DNA of 64,000 nucleotides from assembly GCF_036946495.1 (NCBI RefSeq), contig NZ_JAQIIX010000001.1, positions 868,001 through 932,000 on the forward strand. The letters are read 5' to 3'. The translations under genes were made by a program, and so were the position numbers. The notes under the pieces are model-generated. The model saw only the letters and a program-made list of their open reading frames with translations. It searched no databases and was not told where the DNA came from. This stretch comes from Mycolicibacterium neoaurum (lineage in GTDB: Bacteria; Actinomycetota; Actinomycetes; Mycobacteriales; Mycobacteriaceae). Positions 26,237 through 35,699 of this stretch are shown here, piece by piece (the stretch's first letter is position 1; each line of letters starts with the position of its first letter).

Positions 26237-27067
26237 CGGGCACTCCCAGGTAGGCGGCGATGACCGCGGGGTCCTCGCGGATTTCGGCGGGCAGGCCGTC
26301 GGCGATCTTGCGACCGAACTCCAGCACCACGATGCGGTCGGTCACCCCCATCACCAGCCGCATATCGTGTTCTATCAACAACACGGTGTACCCGTCATCG
26401 CGGATCTTGCGGATCAGCTCGATCAGGGCCGACTTCTCGCTGGGGTTGAATCCGGCCGCGGGTTCGTCGAGGCACAGCAGCTTCGGTTCGGTGGCCAGCG
26501 CCCTGGCGATCTCCAGGCGACGCTGATCGCCGTAGGGCAGGTTCTTCGCCTTCTCCTCACCGCGATGGGCGATACCGACGAAATGCAGCAGCGCCGCCGA
26601 GCGTTCGATGGCCGACTTCTCTTCGCGGCGATGCCGATTGGACCGGAACAGAGCACCGGGGACCGAGGTGTGGTGACGCGCATCGGTGCCCACCATGACG
26701 TTCTCCAGCGCCGTCATCTCACCGAACAGCCGGATGTTCTGGAACGTGCGGGCGATGCCGAGGCGGGTGATCTGGTGGCGTTTGACACGCCCGATCGGTG
26801 AGCCGTCGAAGGTCACCGAGCCCGAACTGGGCCGGTATACCCCGGTGATGGCGTTGAAGCAGGTGGTCTTTCCCGCACCGTTGGGCCCGATGAGGCCCAG
26901 GATCTCACCGCGCTTGATGTTGAACGTCACCGCGTCCAGGGCGGTCAGGCCACCGAACTTGACCGTGAGGTCATCGGTCTGCAGGAGGATGTCACCCCGA
27001 TCTGCCTGGATCTCACGGTGCACGCCGGCGATCTCGGCGACGTTGTCCTCGAAGTTCTCCGGCCCGC

Positions 27068-27071
<4 letters not shown>
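26220..27071 (-). CDS. livG: Branched-chain amino-acid ABC transporter ATPase LivG
   Basis: The 283-residue ABC ATPase has Walker A GPNGAGKTT (about 68), a signature region NLPYGDQRRLEIARALA typical of LivG (no LSGGQ), Walker B LLCLDEPAAGFNP and a C-terminal extension ending AAYLGVPDDE. It pairs with LivF. The ATG at 27069-27071 overlaps the livM stop by 4 bases. An N-terminal extension of about 25 acidic residues before the core is longer than usual. Confidence 0.94.
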
Positions 27072-28218
<1,147 letters not shown>

Positions 28219-28222
<4 letters not shown>

Positions 28223-29229
28223 ACGCGTGCCTTTCCGAGGCTCTCCCCCAGGATGCCGGTCGGTCTGACCAACAACACCAGCACGAGCAGCACGAAGGCC
28301 ACCACATCGCGCCACTGGGTACCGAAGACGGCCTGCCCGTAGTTCTCCATCACCCCGAGCAACAGCCCGCCGAGCAGCGCGCCGCGCAGATTACCGATAC
28401 CGCCGAGCACCGCCGCCGAGAAGGCCTTGATGCCCAGCAGGAATCCGCCGGAGTAGATGATGCCTTGGGGCACCTTCAACGTGTACAGCAAGGCCGCGGC
28501 GCCGGCGAGCAGGCCACCGATCAGGAAGGTCGTCATGATGACCCGCTCCCGCGAAACCCCCATCAGGGTGGCGGTATTGGGATCCTGCGCGACGGCGCGC
28601 ACCCCGCGTCCCAGCTTGGTCCGATTCAGCGCCAGATCGGTGAGCAGCGCCAACACCAGCGCCGCACCGATGATGACGATCGTGGTGTTGGAGATCGCCA
28701 CCCCGAAGATCTCGAACTGAGTTCTCGGCTGCACCAACACAATCGGCTGTTGGGCATTGGGGCCGCCATAGCCGGGGATCAACGTGGGCAGGATGAACAG
28801 CACGAACTGCTGCAGGACGAACGACATGCCGATGGCGGTGATGAGGAAGGTCAGTGCGCGGGCGTTGCGCTTGCGCAGTGGACGGTAGGCGATGAACTCC
28901 AACCCCACCGCCGCGCCGCCGGAGACCAGCATGGCGAACAGCATGGCCACGCCCAGGTACAGGATCGTCAGCGCGATGCCCTTGTTGTAGGCATTACCGC
29001 TGGGGGTGAAACCCAGGATGACGTCCAGGGCGAAGTAGGCCCCGAACATCCCCAGCATGAAGATCTCGGAATGCGCGAAGTTGATCAGTCGCAGAACGCC
29101 GAAGACGAGCGTGTAGCCGACGGCGACCAGCGCATAGATCGCGCCCCACGACAGGCCGTCGACCGTCAACTGCCAGAAGCTGTCGACCAGCGCACCGACG
29201 TTGAAATTGATGTTGGCGGCCTGATTCAT
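28219..29229 (-). CDS. livH: Branched-chain amino-acid ABC transporter permease LivH
   Basis: The 336-residue permease has about eight spans. The LivH hallmark GLSWGAIYALVAVGYTLVFGVLRLINFAHSEIFMLG is at about 24-59 and the coupling loop GRGVRAVAQDPNTATLMGVSRERVI at about 229-253. It is separated from livK by 100 bases that include a strong hairpin (29281-29320), so it may be expressed below the level of the binding protein. Confidence 0.94.
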
Positions 29230-29280
29230 CCGGGACTGGGCTCCTCAGTGTGTCGTGGGCTCGGGATGGTCCGAGACGAA

Positions 29281-29320
29281 CGAAGCGCGTCCGAGGGCAT
29301 GCGCTCCCGGACGCGCTTCG
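29281..29320 (-). terminator. Hairpin between livK and livH
   Basis: CGAAGCGCGTCCG (29281-29293) pairs perfectly with CGGACGCGCTTCG (29308-29320), loop 14 nt, ten bases beyond the livK stop. Such a hairpin can protect or partly terminate the livK message, giving more binding protein than permease, a common arrangement in ABC operons. Confidence 0.7.
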
Positions 29321-29329
29321 CGTCGACGA

Positions 29330-30541
29330 TTACTGGACGTCGTACACCCAGATCAGCGTGGTGGTGAGCTCACCCACCGGCGTCCACTGGTATTCGCGGG
29401 CGACACCCTGGCCCTTGTAGTTGCGCACATAGTCCAGCAGGGCCGGCCTGGTGATGGCACCGGAGTCGATGCCCTTGAGCATGATGGTGCCCAGGTCATA
29501 ACCCTCGGTGCTGTACGTACCGGGCTCCTGCCCGAACTTGTCGGTGTACTCCTGGGCGAAGCTGCCGGTGGCCGGGCCGCACGGGCAGGCCAGCAGCGCG
29601 CCCTTGGACGACTCGCCTGCCTGCTTGACGAACTCGTTGTCCTTGCTGCCGTCGGCACTGGCGAAGGTGCCACCGAAGCCGCTGTCACGCAGCTGCTGCA
29701 CCAGCGGCGCGGCCTCCGCGTAGTACCCTCCGAAGAACACCGAATCCGGTGCCGCACCGTTGATCTGGGTCACCGCGGCCGAGAAGTCCTTATCGCCCTT
29801 CTTGACCGAGATGTTGCAGGCCGGATCGGCGACCGGGCCCAGCGTGTCGCGCACCGCGGTGGCCAGGCCCAGGCCGTAGTCGGTGCTGTCGTCGACGACG
29901 CAGACCTTCTTGTGGCCCAGCGTGTTCTTCAGGTAGTTGGCCACCGAGGGGCCCTGGACGCCGTCGTTGGCCAGGCCGCGGAAGAAGGTCTTCCAGCCGT
30001 TCTCCGAAAGCGTGACGTTGGTGGCCGATGCGGTGACCGCGGCCAGACCCGCCTGGTCGAAGACGCCGCCGGTGGCCTTGGTCTCCCCGGAGAAGGCCGG
30101 CCCGATCAGACCGATCGTGTACTGGTCCTCGATGATGCGCGGGGCGATGTTCGACGCCTTCTGCGGATCGCCCTCGGTGTCGAAGGTCTTCAGCTGGACC
30201 TGGCAACCGGGGTTGGCGGCGTTGTGCTTGTCGACGGCGAGCTGGACACCGTTGCGGATATTGATGCCCAGCGCAGCGTCCGGACCGTTGAGCGCACCGG
30301 CCATCGCGAGCGACACCGGCGGGCAGGTCGCCTTGCCGTCCCCGGCGGGATCGGCTGGGGTTGCGCCGGCTGCGGCCGCGACTTCACCGCCGTTCTCATC
30401 GATCTGGACCTTCTCGACGATCTTGAGATTCGTCTGAGCCGCCTCCTCTTCGGGTGTGCTCTGACTGCAGCCGGCAATAGCCAGCGCCATCAGACCCGCC
30501 CCGCCGAGCGCAAATGCCTTGCGTGCCACGTGACCGCGCAC
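29330..30541 (-). CDS. livK: Branched-chain amino-acid binding lipoprotein LivK
   Basis: The 403-residue protein has a lipoprotein signal (LMALAIAGC, lipid Cys25), a Gln/Glu-rich linker, then the type-I periplasmic-binding fold (about 75-400) with VSLAMAGALNGPDAALGINIRNGVQLAVD at its start. It captures branched-chain amino acids or related ligands outside the membrane and delivers them to LivHM. The GTG start is preceded by GGAGGTGAGAC. It is the first gene of the liv operon; the 205-base gap up to pdtaR should hold the operon promoter. Confidence 0.92.
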   Translation of the reverse strand: MRGHVARKAFALGGAGLMALAIAGCSQSTPEEEAAQTNLKIVEKVQIDENGGEVAAAAGATPADPAGDGKATCPPVSLAMAGALNGPDAALGINIRNGVQLAVDKHNAANPGCQVQLKTFDTEGDPQKASNIAPRIIEDQYTIGLIGPAFSGETKATGGVFDQAGLAAVTASATNVTLSENGWKTFFRGLANDGVQGPSVANYLKNTLGHKKVCVVDDSTDYGLGLATAVRDTLGPVADPACNISVKKGDKDFSAAVTQINGAAPDSVFFGGYYAEAAPLVQQLRDSGFGGTFASADGSKDNEFVKQAGESSKGALLACPCGPATGSFAQEYTDKFGQEPGTYSTEGYDLGTIMLKGIDSGAITRPALLDYVRNYKGQGVAREYQWTPVGELTTTLIWVYDVQ

Positions 30542-30746
30542 GTCTCACCTCCGGTTCCCTGTTCTCCGTCAGGCATCTTCGGACCGGCCGGAACAGCCGG
30601 ATCTGGCGATGCTTCGCCGACGACCTTATCCACTACATCGCCGTATCGCGTGCTGTTCGGCGACGTGTGGCGCGGATCGGCTCGGCGAGAAGCCCAAAGA
30701 GCGGGGTCGGAAACGCAGTCTTAACCGATGGTGTCGCGCGGAGGCG

Positions 30747-31364
30747 TCACTTCTGGGGTTCGGCGGATTCCTCGCCGGGGGCGCCCAGCGTCTCCAGCAC
30801 CACCTCGGCCACGCGTTTCATGGTGGTTCGCCGATCCATGGCGGCCCGCTGGATCCATTTGAAGGCCTCGGGCTCGGTCATCCCCTGGTTGGCCTGCAAC
30901 AGCCCCTTGGCGCGTTCGACGAGCTTGCGCGTCTCCAGTCGCTCCGAGAGCGTGGCCACCTCGTTCTCCAGCGCCGAGATCTCACTGAACCGGCTGACGG
31001 CCAGTTCGATCGCCGGGATCAGGTCGGTGATGGAGAACGGCTTGACCAGATAGGCCATCGCGCCCGCGTCGCGGGCCCGTTCGACAAGCTCGCGCTGGGA
31101 GAAGGCCGTCAGGATGACGATCGGCGCAATCCGTTTGGCGGCGATCTCGGAGGCGGCGTCGATACCGTCGCGACGCGGCATCTTCACATCCATGATCACC
31201 AGGTCCGGGGTCAGGCTCTCGGCGAGGTCGACGGCCTCCTGACCGTCGCCGGCCTGGCCCACCACCTCATAACCTTCGTCACGCAGCATCTCGGCGAGGT
31301 CCATCCGGATCAACGCTTCGTCTTCGGCGATCAGCACGCGGCGCGCGGCGGAGGCTTCGGTCAT
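30747..31364 (-). CDS. pdtaR: ANTAR-domain antiterminator response regulator PdtaR
   Basis: The 205-residue protein is nearly identical in motif content to M. tuberculosis Rv1626. The receiver domain (about 12-130) has acidic pair EDE, phospho-acceptor Asp in LVIMDVKMPRRDG (about 63) and Lys in YLVKPFS (about 113). The C-terminal ANTAR RNA-binding domain (about 145-200) has ERAKGLLQANQGMTEPEAFKWIQRAAMDRRTT. Phosphorylated by the kinase PdtaS, it binds RNA hairpins and antiterminates target messages. I start at ATG 31364 (MTEASAARRVLIAEDE); ATGs at 31373-31385 are alternatives. The kinase is not encoded nearby, as usual. Confidence 0.95.
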   Translation of the reverse strand: MTEASAARRVLIAEDEALIRMDLAEMLRDEGYEVVGQAGDGQEAVDLAESLTPDLVIMDVKMPRRDGIDAASEIAAKRIAPIVILTAFSQRELVERARDAGAMAYLVKPFSITDLIPAIELAVSRFSEISALENEVATLSERLETRKLVERAKGLLQANQGMTEPEAFKWIQRAAMDRRTTMKRVAEVVLETLGAPGEESAEPQK

Positions 31365-31496
31365 GGATGCCATCATGGCTGACATTGTGTCGCGATTGCC
31401 GACATCGGGCGACCGCGGGGTGAACAAGGCCCAGCCGGTCCCTGCGGTCAAGGCACCCGCACGCATCCCTTAAGGTGGAAGACCGCAGGAACACTC

Positions 31497-31573
31497 GCCC
31501 TCGTATCCCAACTGGCAGAGGAAACGGATTCAAAACCCGTGCAGTGTGAGTTCGAATCTCACCGAGGGCACCA
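31497..31573 (+). tRNA. tRNA-Leu (anticodon CAA), CCA encoded
   Basis: The acceptor stem GCCCTCG pairs with CGAGGGC. The anticodon loop TTCAAAA gives CAA, the T arm is GTGAG-TTCGAAT-CTCAC, and the discriminator A is followed by an encoded CCA. The length is 77 nt. The variable loop is only about five nucleotides, unlike the long arm of ordinary class-II tRNA-Leu, and the last anticodon-stem pair is an A-C mismatch. Its 3' 25 bases are the attB core of the 15.5 kb element. Confidence 0.85.
31549..31573 (+). repeat. attL core, 25 bp, in tRNA-Leu 3' end
   Basis: The sequence AGTTCGAATCTCACCGAGGG plus CACCA is repeated exactly at 47061-47085. It covers part of the T stem to the CCA end, so the tRNA is left intact by integration. 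The integrase gene begins 46 bases inward. Confidence 0.93.
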
Positions 31574-31618
31574 AGCAGTAATCGGCATCGCCGCTGGTAC
31601 AGGTTGTTTACCGGCGGG

Positions 31619-32734
31619 TCAACCCGCTGGATTCGCGGCTTTTGCCCACAATTTGCCCACACTCGCATCAAGGCGGTCGGCCACGCCAGCGAGGTCGTCA
31701 TCGAACAAATCGGCGTAAACGTCCAGCGTCATCGCCGCTGACGCGTGCCCCAGCATCCGCTGAACCACCTTCACGTTGGCGCCCGACGAGATCGCCAACG
31801 ACGCCGCGGTGTGTCGCAGTGCGTGCGCTGTGACCCTCGGGAACTCGGGGTCGGCGGCCTGGCAGCGGCCGACAGCACCAGCAAGCCAGGAACGCACCGA
31901 TGACGGCGGGCCGAGGTATCCGCCGTCGCGTGCCGGCCAGATCAGCTCGTCACGCGCCTTGCCTGCGCACGTCACCGCCAGCTCGTCGACGACGAAACCG
32001 GACAGCGCCACCGTGCGGTGATGCCCGGACTTCAGCGTGCCCACATGTGTCTTGCCGCCGACCGCGACAGCGTTCTGGTGCAGCACGATCCGCCGGCGCA
32101 GGAAGTCGATATCACCCACGGTGAGCGCAGCGGCCTCACCCCATCGGAGGCCAGCGGTACCCAAGAGGAGGATCAGTGATCCGTAGCGGCCGGACTCCGT
32201 CGCTAGCCGGTGCAGCTGCTCGACGTTCAGGTACAGGTTTCGGCGCTTGCCGCGTGCTGGGAGCTTCACACCGCGGGCCGGGTTGGCGGCCAGAATGCGA
32301 TCGCGGACCGCGTCGTCGAGGATCCGCGCGAGCACCGAGTAGACGGTGGCCACCATCGACGGGCTCAGCTTCTCGGTCAGCTCGGTGACCCACGCCTGCA
32401 CGTCGGTGTAGCGGATGTCCGATACCCGCGCCTGGCGCCACCGCGGCTCGACGTGGACGCGCCACGCTGACTCGTAGGAGCGGTAGCCGCTGGGCTTCAT
32501 GTGGCCTTGCTGCCGCTGCATCCAGGACGGGCCCAGCTCCCCTATCGTGACGCGGCCGAGGGTCGGTGCGATGTATTCGCCGCGCCGCTTGGACACCTCA
32601 ACCTCGGCCGCGAAGGCCTCCGCGTCGCGCTTTGTCTTGAAGCCGCGCCTATCCGTCTGACGTCGGTCGGGGGTTCGATACCTGACCCGCCATCTCCGAC
32701 CTGACTTGGTTTCGTAGGGTTCAACCCTTGCCAT
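31619..32734 (-). CDS. int: Tyrosine-family integrase
   Basis: The 371-residue protein has an N-terminal arm-binding domain (about 10-60), a core-binding SAM-like domain (about 65-150) and a catalytic domain. The expected residues are Arg in GLRWGEAAAL (about 195), a lysine region at TLKSGHHRT, HxxR in HALRHTAAS (about 306-309), His in MLGHASAAMT and the Tyr nucleophile in DVYADLF. Its 3' end is 46 bases from attL, the normal position next to the att site. It catalyses insertion at the tRNA-Leu 3' end and, with an excisionase, excision. It overlaps the repressor gene by 14 bases. Confidence 0.96.
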   Translation of the reverse strand: MARVEPYETKSGRRWRVRYRTPDRRQTDRRGFKTKRDAEAFAAEVEVSKRRGEYIAPTLGRVTIGELGPSWMQRQQGHMKPSGYRSYESAWRVHVEPRWRQARVSDIRYTDVQAWVTELTEKLSPSMVATVYSVLARILDDAVRDRILAANPARGVKLPARGKRRNLYLNVEQLHRLATESGRYGSLILLLGTAGLRWGEAAALTVGDIDFLRRRIVLHQNAVAVGGKTHVGTLKSGHHRTVALSGFVVDELAVTCAGKARDELIWPARDGGYLGPPSSVRSWLAGAVGRCQAADPEFPRVTAHALRHTAASLAISSGANVKVVQRMLGHASAAMTLDVYADLFDDDLAGVADRLDASVGKLWAKAANPAG

Positions 32735-33398
32735 TTTCTAGCTCCCCACGCAGTTCTTCGCGAAGCCGGCGCGATACGCGCCCCCTCTTCTGCTGATTAG
32801 CATCCGAACCAGCCTGCTGGTCGCGCTCTTCACTAAAGGTGTTGCCCCACAGCCTAAATGACGCCAGAGACAGTTGTTGAAGATCCACGCCGAGCTGCTT
32901 AGCTAGTCGCCGCTCGGCGACTCCGCTTCGATGCAACAAGTCCGTCAGATCCCGCATTGTTACACCCATTCGAGATTCGAATTCGACCAGCGCCTGAGAC
33001 CGCCCCTCCCCCACACCCGAGCTACCCGAATCAGATTCCCTTGCAGCACTTTCCGAGTCAACAAAGCTCATGACGCCGCGTTCAAGGAACTCCGCTAGGT
33101 CGAGCCCCGTCATCCGCAGCGAGTCATTGAGCTCTATGACCCCTTGATGCAAAACCAGGTCAGAGATGGTGACCACCGAACCGGTCGCATGCTGGAGGGC
33201 CATCGCCAACACGAGCAGAGTTACGAAACCCGGCGATGATCTAGCGGCCTCAAAATCGCCGACAGACGAGGCCGTCCAGCGCAGACCGAGCCGGCGAGCG
33301 GATCGCGCCAGCTCATCCTGAGTAAGTCCGGAATCCTGTCGAATCGCCTTGCAGTTGCGACCGATCACTTCGGCAAGAGTCAACGTTTCTTCCACCAC
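32721..33398 (-). CDS. Helix-turn-helix repressor-like protein
   Basis: The 225-residue protein has an N-terminal Cro/CI-type helix-turn-helix (about 8-65: IRQDSGLTQDELARSARRLGLRWTASSVGDFEAARSSP). A helical C-terminal region has an acidic/serine-rich linker (ESDSGSSGVGEG). It is transcribed away from the early genes and shares a 105-base intergenic region with them, the normal position of an immunity repressor. The stop overlaps integrase by 14 bases, so integrase is probably expressed with it. There is no peptidase Ser-Lys motif, so induction would not be by LexA-like self-cleavage. Confidence 0.82.
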   Translation of the reverse strand: MVEETLTLAEVIGRNCKAIRQDSGLTQDELARSARRLGLRWTASSVGDFEAARSSPGFVTLLVLAMALQHATGSVVTISDLVLHQGVIELNDSLRMTGLDLAEFLERGVMSFVDSESAARESDSGSSGVGEGRSQALVEFESRMGVTMRDLTDLLHRSGVAERRLAKQLGVDLQQLSLASFRLWGNTFSEERDQQAGSDANQQKRGRVSRRLREELRGELENGKG

Positions 33399-33503
33399 AT
33401 AACGGACGATATCTGAGTTTCACGTGACTTGACTCCGGATAGCGAATGATGCATCCTCGTCACACGTCACTGATAATCACGTATCACGAGAGGATTGCTT
33501 GTC
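33399..33503. promoter_or_regulatory. Divergent promoter/operator region of the element
   Basis: This region lies between the repressor and the first early gene. It contains the palindrome TCACGTGA (33420-33427), a related CACACGTCAC at 33461-33470 and TCACGTATCACG at 33477-33488, spaced like repeated operator half-sites built on TCACG. A -10-like GATAAT lies at 33472-33477, 26 bases before the TTG start at 33504. The rightward early promoter is therefore overlapped by candidate operators. Confidence 0.55.
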
Positions 33504-33728
33504 TTGACCGCTCCCAAGCGACCGCCCGATATCGACACCGCCCTACCGAAAGAGGTTGCCGACGCGTTGAAAACGACAGAACAGCGACTTGCCACGATGC
33601 GCTATCGAGGTACTGGGCCTAAATTCTGCAAGGTCGGCAGGCGGGTCCTGTACCGCTGGTCAGATGTCCGCGATTTCCTCGAAGCCAACACCGTCACTCG
33701 AACCGACGGGCCACGGGGCGCCGCCTGA
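33504..33728 (+). CDS. Excisionase-like winged-helix protein
   Basis: The 74-residue product starts at TTG 33504 (LTAPKRPPDIDTALP). The purine-rich GAGAGGA at 33488-33494 gives sensible spacing to this codon but not to the in-frame TTG at 33495. The pattern is that of MerR-type HTH_17/excisionase proteins: ALKTTEQRLATMRYRGTGPKFCKVGRRVLYRWSDVRDFLE. It likely directs integrase towards excision and may also regulate early genes. The stop TGA shares its last base with the ATG of the next small gene. Confidence 0.8.
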   Translation: MTAPKRPPDIDTALPKEVADALKTTEQRLATMRYRGTGPKFCKVGRRVLYRWSDVRDFLEANTVTRTDGPRGAA

Positions 33729-33874
33729 TGTGGCCTCAGGAGCATCACGCCGATTTGGGTCTGGTTGACGATGACCGCACCCCTGACATGCGAACGACCC
33801 CCGCGGTTCCCGGTGTTGACGCACCGGGCGAGGGCCGTAGCGACCAATCCACCCGTGAGAACAGAAAGGCATGA
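33728..33874 (+). CDS. 48-residue coupled small protein
   Basis: This short frame begins with an ATG overlapping the stop of the excisionase-like gene by one base. It ends TGA overlapping the next ATG by four bases (ATGA 33871-33874). The product begins MWPQEHHADLGLVDDDRTPD and is acidic and Pro-rich, without a span. The precise double overlap in a chain of coupled genes is the argument for translation; no family is recognisable. Confidence 0.55.
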   Translation: MWPQEHHADLGLVDDDRTPDMRTTPAVPGVDAPGEGRSDQSTRENRKA

Positions 33875-34416
33875 CCATCATGACACACCCCGAAAATGAC
33901 GCCGTGTCTTGGCGCGATCTCGCTGATCGGCTTACCGAAACGCAGGTATTGGAGCTTGAGTGCTTCGAGAAGCAGGCCGGCGACACCAGCGCGGACGCCG
34001 CGCAACGCGAGTGGCTCATTGGGGAGGCGCGAGACTACATCACCGAGAACGCGGTGATTGCCGAGCTGACTGCCCGTATCCAACCGCCCCGTGGTGCCAG
34101 CGCCATTTTCAGTTGGGACAGCGTCGATAAGGCATCCGGCCTCCGATACCGAGTGATCCAGTGGGCCGCACGTGAACTGGGCTATTGCAGCGTTGATATC
34201 GACGGATATCAAGACGAGACGGGCGCTGTCGATGGTCCGCACCTTTCCGTGTACGGGCTTGACGGCACACAGATCAGTACACCCGACGCCGTCAAGTTGG
34301 CCGAAACGCTCATCGAGGCAGCCGCTGAACTGGAGCGGCTAAAACAGGCCGAATCGGCCGCGGTTTCCGGCGGCCTCAGCCTGGACGGGGCAGAGAAGAG
34401 CATCCCGCGCCAATGA
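33871..34416 (+). CDS. Hypothetical early protein of the element
   Basis: The 181-residue acidic product begins MTIMTHPENDAVSWRDLADRLTETQVLELE and has a helical N-terminal half (about 10-70). A mixed alpha/beta domain with GLRYRVIQWAARELG at about 90-104 and GTQISTPDAVKLAETLIEAAAELERLKQA at about 132-160 follows. The shape resembles small DUF proteins in actinophage early regions, but I cannot name it. It is coupled to both neighbours by ATGA overlaps. Confidence 0.65.
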   Translation: MTIMTHPENDAVSWRDLADRLTETQVLELECFEKQAGDTSADAAQREWLIGEARDYITENAVIAELTARIQPPRGASAIFSWDSVDKASGLRYRVIQWAARELGYCSVDIDGYQDETGAVDGPHLSVYGLDGTQISTPDAVKLAETLIEAAAELERLKQAESAAVSGGLSLDGAEKSIPRQ

Positions 34417-35216
34417 GCCGAGGAATGCCTGCCGTGGGTGTCGGAGAACAGACGTCGGTACCTCTCGACGATGCCGCGGCTTTCAACCCGCGAGAGTTCC
34501 GGAGAAGCCTTCGGAACATCGGTCTGACCCCCGGCCAGTTCCGCGTAGCGGTGGAATTGTGCGAGTTCGCCGGGCCGGATAAGCCCGAGGTTTGGCCTTC
34601 GATACCGACTATCGCCGAGAACTGCGAGATGACCCAAAAAGGTGTTCAGGTCGCGTTGAAAGCGCTCACAAAAAGAGGCTTGATCGTGTGTATTCACGCG
34701 AGCAAGGGTGGTCGCGGGCAAACAAATCGGTGGCGACTCATGGTGCCACAAACCCCGAACGCGGGTTCGGGGTTTGTGGACCAAAAACCCCGAACCCCAG
34801 TTCGGGGTTTGGCATCAGAAACCCCGAACACAGAAGCTCCTAAACCCCGAACACAGAGTCCCGAAACCCCGAACGGGGGTTCGGGGGAAGTAGTTAGAAG
34901 AAGTGAATTAGAAGAAGACCGCGCGCGGCGCCCGTCACCAGAGCTCGACAACCCAGCCGCATACGGACTGCGCCCGAGGCCCCAACAAGCCCCTCCCTGC
35001 AAACGATGCAAGAAGATCCGAGGCGAGGGATGGTGCTCGGATTGCAAGTCACACCGAGAAGCCTGTCAGCGAGATAGGGCCGCGGCCGGTGCCGCCAGAT
35101 CGGCCGCGATCGCGGCCTGCACGCTGTGCAACGAATACGGGGAACTTCTCGGCCCAGACGGTCGCACCCCCGTGGATCCGATCGTCCAGCACCACAATGC
35201 TGCGAGGTCGGCATGA
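34413..35216 (+). CDS. Winged-helix replication-initiator-like protein carrying iterons
   Basis: The 267-residue product has a winged helix at about 25-105 (FRRSLRNIGLTPGQFRVAVELCEF, then PSIPTIAENCEMTQKGVQVALKALTKRGLI), the fold used by phage and plasmid replication initiators. Next comes a low-complexity linker coded by the repeat array 34750-34886. The C-terminal zinc-ribbon-like part has CKRCKKIRGEGWCSDC (about 190-205). Repeats inside an initiator gene recall lambda gene O and its origin. ATGA overlaps join it to both neighbours. It is an alternative candidate for a DnaD-like helicase loader; no helicase or primase gene is seen. Confidence 0.65.
   Translation: MSRGMPAVGVGEQTSVPLDDAAAFNPREFRRSLRNIGLTPGQFRVAVELCEFAGPDKPEVWPSIPTIAENCEMTQKGVQVALKALTKRGLIVCIHASKGGRGQTNRWRLMVPQTPNAGSGFVDQKPRTPVRGLASETPNTEAPKPRTQSPETPNGGSGEVVRRSELEEDRARRPSPELDNPAAYGLRPRPQQAPPCKRCKKIRGEGWCSDCKSHREACQRDRAAAGAARSAAIAACTLCNEYGELLGPDGRTPVDPIVQHHNAARSA
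34750..34886. repeat. Iteron/palindrome array, candidate replication origin
   Basis: Five direct copies of AAACCCCGAAC start at 34750, 34785, 34819, 34842 and 34864. Copies 1, 2 and 5 are followed after 4 bases by the inverse GTTCGGGGTTT (34765-34775, 34800-34810 and a degenerate one at 34879), making 26-bp hyphenated palindromes. Start-to-start spacing is 35, 34, 23 and 22, close to two or three helical turns. The array lies within the coding sequence of the winged-helix protein. The pattern fits binding sites for that protein; origin function is inferred. Confidence 0.75.
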
Positions 35217-35416
35217 AGCGTCACCCACGATCCGACCTCCAGCTGCCGCTGTTCTGGCTCTGCGACTTCTGTGGCTGGCCGATCATCGAAGGGCGGGGGC
35301 ACCTGCACTGCCGGGTGGCGTCTCGGCGCTGGCTTCGCAGCGACAACTACGAGAGCTGGGCTCGGCAACCGGCACGTGACCCCAGCGTGGCGCTGTCCAT
35401 CGAGGATGTCGGATGA
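35213..35416 (+). CDS. Small zinc-finger-like protein
   Basis: The 67-residue product starts at ATG 35213, overlapping the previous stop by four bases. It contains FWLCDFCGWPIIEGRGHLHC, a Cys-x2-Cys...His-x-Cys pattern suited to one zinc ion, followed by basic residues. Such small zinc-ribbon proteins are frequent in actinophage early regions. The function is unknown. It overlaps the next gene by ATGA. Confidence 0.65.
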   Translation: MKRHPRSDLQLPLFWLCDFCGWPIIEGRGHLHCRVASRRWLRSDNYESWARQPARDPSVALSIEDVG

Positions 35417-35697
35417 CGACCAATCGCGGCGCTAGGCAGGGCCGACGCCCGGTACCGTCGCGCAAAATATGCGAGCGTGCCTACGCCGGCGCTCTCGGTG
35501 AACCCTGCGGGCAGTGCAAGGCAGCTGCTGGTGAGTACTGCACCCGCACCGACGATTACGGCGGGGTTCACGTTCGCCGGATCCCGTGCTTGCACCGGAT
35601 TCAGCCGTCGCTGGTCGCCATTGACGATCAGGGGCCTGTGCCCGCCGTGGACTTCGCCGAACCCCGCCACGCACGCAACGACGATCAAGGGACCTGA
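35413..35697 (+). CDS. Small cysteine-rich basic protein
   Basis: The 94-residue product begins MTTNRGARQGRRPVPSRK. Four cysteines in CERAYAGALGEPCGQCKAAAGEYC, followed by histidines (VHVRR, CLHR), form a probable zinc-binding knot. This pattern (C-x2-C-x7-C, then H) occurs in actinophage proteins that accompany replication genes. No precise function can be given. The start overlaps the preceding stop, and the next ATG is 2 bases after its stop. Confidence 0.65.
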   Translation: MTTNRGARQGRRPVPSRKICERAYAGALGEPCGQCKAAAGEYCTRTDDYGGVHVRRIPCLHRIQPSLVAIDDQGPVPAVDFAEPRHARNDDQGT

Positions 35698-35699
35698 CC

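Noticed and set aside
34750..34886. CRISPR-like array
   Set aside because: Repeats are only 11 bp, partly inverted, irregularly spaced by 11-24 bases and inside a coding frame; no cas genes nearby.
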